Assembly (NCBI GenBank): GCA_036365145.1
Contig: JAEOAD010000018.1
Coordinates: 8,326,001 to 8,390,000, forward strand
Direction of reading: 5' to 3'
DNA: 64,000 bases
From: Orientallactaga sibirica
Lineage: Eukaryota > Chordata > Mammalia > Rodentia > Dipodidae
Shown here in pieces: positions 31,919-42,419 of the stretch; the first letter of the stretch is position 1; each line of letters begins with the position of its first letter. Below the pieces are notes generated by a model that saw only the letters and a program-made list of their open reading frames with translations, did not search any database and was not told the DNA's origin. The translations under genes were made by a program, and so were the position numbers.

Positions 31919-34303
31919 CTTCCAAAATAATGATGAACTTGCTACATGGCTTTCCAAACAGCTCTGGTTGAAGAAACAGTACCCAGCCCAGCTTCACAAA
32001 GAGTTAAGAGCATGAATTCTGTCTTGGATTCAGTTTTGGGATGCAGTTTTTATGTGGCATATAGACACAATTTAGATTTGGCCAACTTATATTTAATCAT
32101 GCTGATTTCTCCTTGCTTCCCACCATCCGTGGAGGTGGGATTCTAGAAGTCAATGGGAGTTCAGGGCACGGGAGTGTGTGTAAAGAATGGGCATATTGCT
32201 CACATGGGCCCATAAAAGCCAGGAAATGAACAAGTTCAAGTTCTCATAGTGTTAATGTGCCCACAAATGTACCTCCTTTATACATTTAACAGCTCATATA
32301 GTAATGAAAAATGCAATGTAGAACACATCGCTACATGTGCAAGGTGGGCTAATTAATATGCCCATTTGTGCTCCTTAATTGTTTCATTCCTTGTATTATT
32401 GGTTAATATAACATTGCAAACTTTTATATAAATAGCTTATGTTTTATATGGAATTTTATGTAAAAGAAACCAAGGGGAACGACCAGGAAAAATTATAATG
32501 GTATTCTTATTGAATTTTATGAGTTCTATATTCTACTTTTCCACCTATTAACAACCAATCTATTGACAAAAACTTTTCAATCCTGCCATGATCATTCAGC
32601 CAATATGCTTAGCAGAAGAAAGAGGGGCACTGAACATTCCAACAGTATTAGAATTAACATTTTACATGCAGTTATCCCTCTGCCAGGTCATTTGGATTAA
32701 AAAAAGAAAGCCAGATAACAAGTGTGGCATTTGTTAGTCCAAACTTGATTATCATTTTGAAAACCAGGGAATCCAGGGTAAATACTTGGAATGTTAAAGT
32801 TTCACTATTACTAGTGATGTTTTGGCTTTTTGGTTGCCACTGAAGATGTTTTTCCATCAATTTTTCATAAGCATTTAAGCTAAAGGTGGAAGGAGGGTGG
32901 AAAGATGGAATGGTTTTCTTTGGGGAAGGAAATTAGAAGTCACCGCAAATAATTCACCTGGATAGTAAAGGTAAGCAAACACTGTCTGGCTGTGAATCCT
33001 TGACAACTTCATTGCCTTGCACCCAACTGAGAGTCACCATGGTAAACAAAGGGCTTTGAGAAGGGAACTGGGGAGCAGCACTTTCCATGTGTGGGTTCAG
33101 CTCCACTCTGCTAGAGGCCTTGCAGGTGGTTTTCCTTGGCAGCTAAGCTTAGAGCAAACAATCTTACTTGGGAAGCCTGACATGACCCCCGCTGAGGCTG
33201 GCAGGAGGAGACACCCCTGTTCTTGGAGAGAAAAATGTGACCTCTGCTGGGATCCTATGCTTGGGGTAAACCACTGCAATCCAGACAGGCAAAAGTGGAC
33301 CATCACACTCTGCAGCTGCCATCTCCCATTCACCTTTTCTCCAACAGGACAGAGGCCTTCTTATCTCCCCAAAGTGCTCCTAGATTAGTGGCTGCAAAGA
33401 CTCTCACCAAAATGCATGGAGTCCAGTCAAAGCCTTGGCTCCCTCCTGTACGAGGACCTAAGGGCAACAGTGCTGCCCTGGGCACTACTAGATTTGAAGA
33501 CATAAAAGCTACTGGCGGGGAGGGACCAAGAAAGGTCATACCAGAGCAGGGCCTGAAGCAGCACACTGGTCCTATGGACATGGAGTCCTAACAACTTAAC
33601 AGGAGTATGAGTCTTAAATGCAGTCCTTGGCAAAGTGGCTCCCAGTGAGAGGAAAATTACTCACATATCCACCTTGCTATCTGCTGCAGCTGCTGAAGAG
33701 CTGGAATTGCTCAGGAGCTTGGGTTCAAGCCCAGCCCCTTCCTGACCTTGCATCCAGGTGTGCTGACTTCTGGATTCAGACCCATCCCAGACCCAAAATC
33801 AAAAGTGTGGCTGCTCACAAGGCTTTTTGTGGGCTTTTGCTCTTGTCCAGCTCCTGGCTATTCTTTTCTCAGCATCTGGCCTTCTGACCCTGGAAGCTTA
33901 GCTTAGCTTAGATGATGCCACGGTAGGAAAGGATACGCATGGGCCCTTAGACCATGTGGATGTATCCACTCCTCAATCTTTGGTTCTCAGAGTAACCTCC
34001 CCTGCCATTACTCTTCTTTGGTCTGTGGACTCTCTCTTACCCCTTATGAATAATATAATTCACAAAAACAATCATCAGCCTTGTTTTATTTCAATTCTTT
34101 AAATAAAGCAGACACAAGCATAGGTTTGGGGTTTACATTTGAACCCCCAAAGTAAGTCCCATTTCACCAGGACAAATTTACCAAAGGAGGCCAGACCACA
34201 CTCCTGGTCTTTTCCACTAGGCAAAGCTTGAGTGTTTGCTGTGAGATTCCTGCACCAGGATCATCCTATGGGGTACAAATGCAAATCCCTGGGCTCCTCC
34301 CTT
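31919..34303. other. repeat-poor intergenic block
   Basis: No supported gene. 32200-32560 has clustered TAATTA/ATTAAT cores ('ggctaattaatatgcccatttg'). 33010-33900 is more GC-rich with overlapping short frames on both strands (for example 33017-33388), none with a recognisable domain or splice-flanked structure. Confidence 0.4.
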
Positions 34304-34502
34304 CTGCATTTAAACCAAACACACTCCTATATGCATTAAACCACTCTCCTTATGCATTGAACCAAGCAAACTCCCTTGGGCATTAGACCAAGCACACTCC
34401 CAAGTACATTAACTCAAAAACTCTCCCTTATGCATTTAAACCAAGCACACTTGTGCATTAAGCCAAACACACTCCCTGTGCATTAAACCAAACACACTCC
34501 CC
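34304..34502. repeat. degenerate minisatellite, about 8 units
   Basis: About eight head-to-tail units of 21-31 bp with the core 'tgcattaaaccaa(g/a)cacactccc'. Unit lengths vary through small indels. No other copy was noticed in the window. Confidence 0.8.
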
Positions 34503-35144
34503 ACTGAATTTTGATAGGCACTGAAACTTGAGACATGCTAGGTCCTGACACCATCGCAGAGCCTTTTCACTTTAAGAGCATCTGTCTTTCCTAGCTTCAT
34601 GAGGAGATAGAAGTCACCAGTAACATAGAAGGTTGGGGGCTACCCAAAGACCCCAGGAAATAACCCTGTGCTTCTGAGGTTCTGCCTACATTAATGTATT
34701 GTCTAGAAGGGTCAGTTGCCACTAGGGTTTAGGAAATTCACCAACACCACACTTATGTACTTAAATTTATCTTCAACTTCCATCCCTCACCATTCCCTCA
34801 GATTGCTAACTCCAGGCTACTAGTGGCTGGAAGGGAACTTCCAGTGTTCGGGCAAGTTATAGCTAGAATCCTTGGGAGGCTCCTGTCCCAAGGGAAATAT
34901 GGAGAACAAAGGGGAGGGGTGAGAGAAGGGATGCTAACCTGGTTCTCAGCTCAGGCAGCAACCAAGGGAGTTCAACCCCCCCACACACACACATCAACTT
35001 CCTTGTTCCACTTCCCTATACCCACCTCACCTGCCTGGGTTTAGGTTTAGGTTGCTGTGCTGGGAGGAAGAGGATGAGATCACAGGCACTCCCACACTGT
35101 CCTTATGAAGCGGCCTTTTGTTTGGAACACAGGGGAAATAAATA

Positions 35145-35189
<45 letters not shown>

Positions 35190-36989
35190 TGGAGGAGCAT
35201 GGAGGAGGCAGGCACCAATTTAACCAGCCCTTTCTCAGAAGTCAAAACAGAGTTGACATTTCACCAAGCCAATGCTCTGCTTGAGATGGAAGGACCTGGG
35301 TATCCATGGCTATGTGTGTTTGGCTCGTAGCCCTGTGCCACTACAATTACATATTCACATTCATTGGAAATGCCAATGCCCTCTTCCCTTTGAGCATGCT
35401 GGAGATGGCCAAGCATTTCCTGCTGTTGGCTTTGTGCCCCTGAGCAAGCAATTTTCTCTTTGTGAGTTTTGTATGGCCATCATATAACACCAGAATAACA
35501 ATAGTGTTCCTTTTCACAAATATTCAGACAAGCTTATCAGATACCAGGTATGGCTAGAGCTGTGAGCTTCCAAGCCAATCTGAAGGTCTAAATTCCAGTC
35601 TCAACACTAGTGATGCAAGGCCATGGAGGAATGCGGTCCTTTGTAGAATGGTCCCATCAAAAGCAAATCGGGGATGGAGGACACTATGTCCTTCACAGGA
35701 CAATTGATTTGATAGCTTGCCATGAAAACTGGCATCAGTAAACCTCAGCAGCTGCTGTCAGTCTCTCTAATCATGATGTTACAGACTGCTTGTCACCCAT
35801 CTTTCCAACAATGTGTCCTTAAGATAGAATGGAAGAGAAGGTATTCAGACATAAAGAGCCAGAGGAGAAGCAGGCATGCTGGATGCAATGGAGAAGCTAA
35901 CTGTGAGTTAGCTGTGTGTCCTGGCAAGTTAGCAGTGAATTCCATCCTGGGTCAAGACAGACAGAAATTCAGAAGTTCCTAGGAACTAACCAAAGGCTCA
36001 CTCAGAGGGGTGGAGAGGCCATTGCTAAGCATTGGACCATCAGGGAACAAGCTCCAAAAGCCCTTCTGAAATTTCAGGATAAAGGGTTTCTCAGCCTCAA
36101 GGTACCCTTCAGTAAAATAGGAAGAAGTTACCCCTATAGGTGATTCAAAAGATTTTCTGGGAAGGCTTAAAAATAGACCATGAGCTTTCTTGAGGATATG
36201 ACCTAGAAGGTCTTGCTTAGGCTCTTGAAGACACTTGTGATTTGATTAAATTATAGGGGATCCCATTGTTTTTCTAATACTGTGTGTCAGATATGTTGAC
36301 AACATTTTGGAAATTCTAAATCTAAACCTATAAAAAACAGCTTGTGGGTTACTGTGACCTACATGTGCAGTAAGGGACTATTATGATCAGAATTGCCTTC
36401 CCAGAAGGGGCACTGTAAATCCTAGATTTCTGCCCTTCCATAGGCATTTTATGAAGAATTAAAATGCTGAATACTCCACTCATTTGCTGAATCTCACTTT
36501 AAATCAGCCTTTTGCCCCACTCATAGGCCCAAGGAATTGCAATAAGAGCATTCACTTGGATAATGAGTGTGCTGGGCTGTCAATAGCAGCTAAAGTACCT
36601 CCCATGAATTGCATGCCTAGTCTCAACTGAGATCCTGCAGCCTAACATTGTGAAGAAAATCTTCAAATGGTCCCTGTACCCCAGACCCCTTCCTACAAGG
36701 AAACTTGGGAGAACTTTTTGAGTAGGTAGAAACTGGTATACTCTAGACTGGTGGCAGCTGGTTCAGAGGATCTGTCTGATGCAAGGCCACCCAGCTAGTA
36801 AGGGGTCTTGAACTCAGATCATTCCTAAAGTTTTTATCTCTGAGTAATCACACTTAGTTACCAGAGAATTTACCAATTCCCTCATCTTCTCTATGCTGGC
36901 AGCATCTGCAAAGGCATTCTATAAACTAAGCAGGAATAAGAGTCAACAATATGAAGCTCTTACTGAGTGTTAGGCTTTGAGAAAAAGGC
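34503..36989. other. intergenic; 40-bp poly(T) at 35149-35188
   Basis: No supported gene. A 40-base T run at 35149-35188 follows 'aaataaataaaac'. About 35420-35480 is MIR-like. Short frames (34823-36143) lack recognisable domains. Confidence 0.5.
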
Positions 36990-37235
36990 TTTACATATGT
37001 CTTTTTAAAGCAAACATAAAGCACTTGCTTTGTGTCAGGTATGGTTTTAAAAGCTTTGCATATATTTATTAAGCTTCATAACAGCCTTTTGACACAGGCA
37101 TGCCATCCTTGTTTTTACACAGGAAGAAACAGAGGCACAAAGAGGTTCTCTATTAGTTCCAGGTTACCTATGTAGTAAGTAGCAGAGCTGAAATTGACAT
37201 CTGACCTCTGGTTAGAGAGGCCTGCCTATAGCCTG
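36990..37235 (+). mobile_element. MIR element
   Basis: Long, fairly complete MIR: 'gtgtcaggtatggttttaaaagctttgcatatatttatt', 'acaggaagaaacagaggcacaaagagg' core, then 'tagtaagtagcagagctgaaattgacatctgacc'. Confidence 0.8.
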
Positions 37236-37459
37236 ACATCCTGGGCAACTCAAAAGTCTCTAGGCAAGGCCCCTAGATAGCCTATGATATTTACTGGAAT
37301 CTAGTAAAAGAACTGAGATTTCTTTCCAGGTGAGCTGTGCTGTCTGCTAAGGATAGCAAACACATGCTAAATGTTTCCTATATGCTAGGTATAGGTAATT
37401 AAGTAGCATTGTCATTTAAAGTTCTAACTTGTTTAATGCTTAGCAATGCCCTATGAAGG

Positions 37460-37790
37460 GTGCTGGAGAGGTGGTTCAGTGGTTGAAGGCACTTGCTTGC
37501 AAAACCAGATGCACAAATTGGTGCATGCATCTGGAGTTCATGTTTGCAGCAGAGGCATGCCCTGGCATGCCATAGGACCTTCACCCGTTTCTCCTCCTTC
37601 TCTCTCAAATATTTTTTTTTTGTTTTGTTTTTTGAGGTAGGGTCTCATTCTAGCCCAGGCTGACCTGGAATTCACCCGGTAGTCTCAGGATTGCCTTGAA
37701 CTCATGGTGATCCTCTCACCTCTGTCTCCCAAGTGCTAAAGTTTAAAGGCATGTGCCACCATGCCTGGCCCTCTCTCAAAAAAACATTTT
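37460..37790 (+). mobile_element. tRNA SINE split by a B1 insertion
   Basis: Outer plus-strand SINE: 'ggtgctggagaggtggttcagtggttgaagg' to 'cttctctctcaaa'. A minus-strand B1-like monomer occupies 37611-37770 and is flanked by 'ctctctcaaa' on both sides, a target duplication, after which the A-rich tail resumes. Confidence 0.85.
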
Positions 37791-37799
37791 AAAAATACT

Positions 37800-38705
37800 T
37801 TATAAGACCCTATTGGTGAAGACTCCACATACTTGGGCTGCAAGTTCACTGAGAAATCCTGCTGGAGCTGAGCTGAAAGCCTCCTCCATGTGGACCAGCT
37901 AACAGAAAGCTAGGAAAAGCTATGCTGCATGCAGTTCAATGGGAGAGAGAAAAACACCAGTGAAGATACTCAACAGTGAACACTGCAAGCTTTAAGTTTG
38001 GCCAGCCAGACCAAATGAGCCAACAGGTGAAATAGTGGCATGTCTGTTGTGGGGGAAACCAACTGCTCTCTAATTGGATTGGAGGCCTGCTCCATGGGAG
38101 GGAAAAGTGCCTGACACTGAAAACCTACAACAGGGTTAGTCATGAGCCCTAGGGGTGTAATATCTGTTGGTGTCACGCTAAATGTATATGCTATGCTCAC
38201 CAAACTGCCCAGTAGGGACTTCTCTTAATGTCCACACCCATATACTAATGCTACTCTCACTTTTGGTTAGAGAAGCTTCTCTTTCAGATGGTGGTGACCT
38301 TGGCATGACTCAGAAGGCACTGTGGTGCTGAGAAGAAGGAACAGAGGAGTGCTCAGCACTGAAACATCTCAAACCCACCTTCCAAGGATCAGGATCCATT
38401 GCATAAGAGGGGGCAGAAAAAAATGTAAGAGCCAAAGGAAGAGTAGGACTCCTTACAACATGCAACTCCCGACACAAAATGGTCTGGATATCCATGACCT
38501 CACAGTGCCTGACACTACCTACATAAGACCATTATAATAGGAGGAAAGATCATGACATCAAACTGAAAAGAGAGACTGATTGAGAGGGGGAGGGAATATG
38601 GTGGAGAGTGAAGTTTCAAAGGGGAAAGTGGGGGGAGGGAGGTACCATGGGATATTTTCTACAGTTAAGGAAGTTGTCAATAAAAAAGTAGCTAATAAAA
38701 AACCT
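37800..38705 (+). mobile_element. L1 3' UTR
   Basis: Sense L1 3' UTR. It contains 'gagggggcagaaaaaaatgtaagagcc' (shared with 8230-8270), a polypurine segment (38580-38640), 'ggtaccatgggatattttctacag' and a terminal 'caataaaaaagtagctaataaaaa'. No ORF2 is attached, so the copy is 5'-truncated. Confidence 0.75.
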
Positions 38706-39712
38706 TATAAAATAGAATCTATTGCTACTCCTAATTTACAGATGAGCAAATGGAGGCCTACTGTCCTGAAACCACTAAAGGGCAGAGTTAGAGCCAGCTC
38801 CCAGGTGGTCTGGCTGCAGATGGCTCTACATTTAATGAGAATGAAAGCCCCCTTTGCTCCAGGGCCTCTGCATCAACATTCACCCTTGCTTCCCAACTTA
38901 CTTAAAGCAAAGTCATTGGTGGGGTTTTCCTGCTGAGCTGAAGATAGAGCCACTACTCGCAGCACAGGCTTGGCCTCTGTCTCTAATTGGTAAGTTGAGC
39001 AGCCGAACCAACAGTTGAAGGTTGGAGGCTTAGATTTGAATCTTGAACATCAACAGCAGCTCCAAAGTTTCTAGGTGTGTTTTTATTGATCTGTGGCATC
39101 ATTAAGTCCACAGTTCTTTGCATATCCCTTGCTTTTTTGAAAGATCCATCCATTGGCACCTTCTGTCCACAAAGGTGGCCAGGAACCCCTTATTCTTTCA
39201 TTTAAAAAATTAAAACCCAGAATTGCAGGGGAATCACCAACGGTCACTTCCTAGCCAGTCAGGAGAATGAGCCAAACAGGTTCCTACTCTGTTCCAATAG
39301 TTAAATGTCTTCAGCTTCCCTTTATGGGATTCTCCAATGTATTTGCATTTTAATATATTTCCAAGATATTTTTTAATACTGGGCTTGGACTGAGGTAGAT
39401 ATTACCATTGACAGATACCACTTAGGTCTCATTCCCTCTCCCAAGTATCTGGCCTACCTTCTTTCCTCAGAAACAACAATCAAAGCTAACTGTTGACTGC
39501 CTGTGTATCCTGGTAATCTCCCTAGAGCTCACTTTCAGCGTCCAAATCAGCCAGCTGTGATTTTTGCTACCTTAGGTGTGAGGAAACTGAGGCTACTAGT
39601 GGAATGATAAAACAGACTGGGACCAGTGGCTGGCAGAAACATCCCACGTTGTGTGGCCTGCAGACTCAGTGGAACAGAAGAAGCAGGAGGCGCTGCCCAG
39701 GAATGGCAAAAA
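38706..39712. other. intergenic with MIR scrap
   Basis: About 38715-38815 is MIR-like ('aatttacagatgagcaaatggaggcc'). No gene. The left arm of an inverted duplication lies at 39529-39622. Confidence 0.5.
39529..39622 (+). repeat. inverted duplication, left arm
   Basis: 'actttcagcgtccaaatcagccag' through 'ggtgtgaggaaactgaggc' to 'aaaacagactggg' matches the reverse complement of 40527-40627 with few mismatches and one gap of about 9 bp. The 'gaggaaactgaggc' piece is MIR-like; the rest is not an element I recognise. Confidence 0.7.
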
Positions 39713-39715
39713 TAA

Positions 39716-39762
<47 letters not shown>
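39713..39762. repeat. (AAAT)n microsatellite
   Basis: About 12 AAAT units. The minus-strand 'LFIYLFIY' frames at 39547-39847 are its translation and not genes. Confidence 0.9.
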
Positions 39763-40526
39763 AAACACCAGAGATGAAGAGCCAAGCTGGTTGGCTTTCA
39801 ATCTTCTGCAAAAGAGACACTGATCTTGTGATTTCACACTCCAGCAATCAGTGTCTCTACTGGGCTCTTGGGCTCCGGACCTCCTAGGTTAAATCTGCTG
39901 CTTCTGCTAGAGGAGAAACGGAGAGACGCATTGTGGCTCTGAAATGTCTGCAAATGAGTGATAGACAACACCGCTGGAAAGACAAGGCCTGGGTGCTCAG
40001 GCTACACGGTCTCCAACCCAACCCCAGCCTCATGGGAGATAGGCAGACCACCGAGACCTAGCAGAAATTCTCCAGCACTGGGTGGGGGAGGGAGCTGGGG
40101 AGCCGCTCGCTTCCTGCGCTCCTTGGCACCTGCAGCGCTCCTTCCCCAACCTCCGCAGCCCAGCGCCAGAGCTTCCCCTACTTGTGTGGTAGAATCCGCC
40201 GAAAGTTAGCATCTTTTGGTTGCCTTGACTGAAGGCATGTTGATCTCGTAACCGTGTTTGAAAGAAGAATCTGATGCAATAGGACTTATTCCTGCGACTG
40301 CATAAAATCTGAGCTGGCATTCCTCTGGCCTGCGGGTCTTCCTAAACCATAGGAAACAAAGTGCGTCAGTCATCAGGATGTTTATTCTGCGAGGTGAACC
40401 ATTGGTGGGCAGGGCTATATTTCCACTGCTAAGGCCTCTTCTAGAAAGACTCTGAAGCGCGAGTGAGCACTCAGAAGAAGGGATTCCTAGAACAAACTAG
40501 ATAATAGGGCTCTGGGGGCAAGACTC
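39763..40526. other. intergenic, moderately CpG-containing
   Basis: Unique-looking sequence with scattered CpG (39950-40280). The overlapping frames on both strands have no recognisable domain. Confidence 0.4.
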
Positions 40527-40627
40527 CCAGAGACACACACGGGAATCTGTTTTGTCATTGCCTCAGTTTCCTCACACCTAACAGTAGCAAATATCTCACC
40601 TGGCTGATTTGGGCGCTGAAAGTACCC
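40527..40627 (-). repeat. inverted duplication, right arm
   Basis: Reverse-complement partner of 39529-39622; arms are separated by about 0.9 kb. Confidence 0.7.
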
Positions 40628-41195
40628 AGGAATTGCAGCCACCTGGTATGGTAAATCGTGAACGCGACAGCACCTTGGAACAGCGCTTTGACTTCTTGGC
40701 CACTGCACTTCCTCCATTACAAGTAGTCTACTCTGGTTGTCAGTGCCACTCTACTCCCCCACCCCCGCCCATCCCCGGTCCCGCGAAACTTTGAGTCAAT
40801 GATGGTTTGGAGGCTCTTTTATAGAGCAACTAGGTCTCCCTTTGCGGACTGAAAGAAACAATAACTCCGGGTTGAAACGCCAAGGATAATTCTGAGTAAT
40901 TCGTACCCGCTGCATTCACCTGGGGGCTTTGCTGTGTCCTAATATGTTAAATACGTTCCCTGGATGCTTTCATCCCTGAGACTTCCTCTGGGGTCTGGAT
41001 TTTACCTTGGAGGAAGGGGTGGGGGCTTGTGCTGGGGTGAGGGTGAGAGGCTGAGGACTTGAGAGTCCCCACCAGTGCCTTCAGCTCCACTCCTCTGGGC
41101 CCTACCAAGGGTTGCAGATCGCGTCGAAATGGGCTAGCAGGGAGGACTGCTGGGCCCAGAGTTCCCCCCAGCCACATATGGTGTGTGGATTTAGG
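40628..41195. other. intergenic, no gene seen
   Basis: GC-moderate, non-repetitive. Short frames on both strands lack domains. Confidence 0.4.
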
Positions 41196-41390
41196 TGTCA
41201 AAAACCGGAGAATTAGAAATGGTAATTTTCCGTCATTATGGCTGAAATGCGATCTGTCACAGCAACTGGAACATGTCTCGGCGCTAGCGAAAATAATGTT
41301 CGTGATTAAGAATCATTACGCACGTCAAGCAGAGTCCATTAAGTTGTAGGGAGAAATTAGCCTTGACGGGTGGAATCAAACTACAAATAT
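41196..41390. promoter_or_regulatory. candidate conserved noncoding element, CpG-retaining
   Basis: About 190 bp free of repeats. It keeps about ten CpGs next to homeodomain-type cores ('ttcgtgattaagaatcattacgcacg', 'tccgtcattatgg'). CpGs normally decay in methylated intergenic DNA, so their retention suggests either constraint or lack of methylation. No direct evidence of function. Confidence 0.35.
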
Positions 41391-41639
41391 ACAGGCCTCG
41401 CCTTCAGGAGGCCAAGCAGCCGCCCTGGGGAGGAGGCAGGCCATAGGAGGGTATTTTCTTAATAGGAAACTGCCCAGAGAATTAATATTCCCTTCCCCAC
41501 CAACATAGGAGCCACCCTTCCTCTTCAGCTGCCAAGTCCCCACCCTAGAAGTGAGAGTAAGGCTCAGACCCATCACCAGCCAGGAGCTGAAGTCTTTGAA
41601 GTCCCAAGGACCCCTGGCCAGTTCCTTGCCACCAATTCC

Positions 41640-41755
41640 AAGCTGTGTGACCCAGCCCAAGTCACTTGACCCTTCTGAACTTTGCTCACAGGTCTGTGAA
41701 ATGATAATCCCCATCCACTTCATAGGGTTCTAATGAGGATTAAGTGAAATCAAAT
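41640..41755 (-). mobile_element. MIR element
   Basis: 'gtgacccagcccaagtcacttgacccttctgaactttgctc' through 'tctgtgaaatgataatccccatccacttcatagggttctaatgaggattaa' is the MIR consensus layout read in reverse orientation. Confidence 0.8.
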
Positions 41756-42189
41756 ATGGCCCTCATTGCCCTCTTTCTTTTCCTGGAGTCTCCACTTCTA
41801 TACTAGGGACCCTGATGAGGTGATGAAGGACAAAGGTGCTAGAAGGGGTGTGGGGGCATGTTGGGGAAGAAACTTGGTACAGCTCATGTGCCTAGCTGGG
41901 CCTTATATGCTCTCCCACCCTAGGTAACAATAGGAGCAGTGAGTCCTCTAGAATGCCAATCTCCACCTGCCCTTGCCGCCAGCCACCTGTATCCACACAG
42001 TTACTAGAAAGTGGTGCACAGTAGAGGAGCAGGATGAAGATGCCTTCTTTTCCAGACCTCTGGGACTGAGCCCTCCTGAAGACTAAAATAATTTACTCAT
42101 GCTATTCCAAAAGCAGATTTGAGGATGGATCTCCCTTTTCTGCAGGTGACAGAAGAGGCAGGAATTTAGAAAGGTGCATTCCACCCTGT

Positions 42190-42375
42190 GAGACCAATAA
42201 CCTTCAGAATTAAACTTGTTCTGTGCCAAGCACCATTTCCAAAGAACTTTACCTGCATTAATTCTTTCTTATCACAATTGTTCCATGAGTTCCTGCAAAC
42301 CAGAGGCTCTATAACTTGCTGAAGCCCACAAAACTGAGAGGAGGCAGAATGGAGCCAAGTCTGGCCTCACCTCAG
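42190..42375 (+). mobile_element. MIR element, diverged
   Basis: 'gtgccaagcaccatttccaaagaactttacctgcattaattc' to 'actgagaggaggcagaatggagccaagtctgg'. Followed by a 22-base T run (42398-42419). Confidence 0.65.
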
Positions 42376-42419
42376 AAGCCTTAACTCCACTGCTGCCTTT
42401 TTTTTTTTTTTTTTTTTTT

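Noticed and set aside
33017..33887. Cluster of short open frames around 33-33.9 kb as a possible gene
   Set aside because: Frames lie on both strands, overlap, lack recognisable domains and show no splice-consistent arrangement.
34304..34502. CRISPR-like array
   Set aside because: Repeat units are contiguous and variable in length without unique spacers, and the genome is a mammal's; it is a minisatellite.
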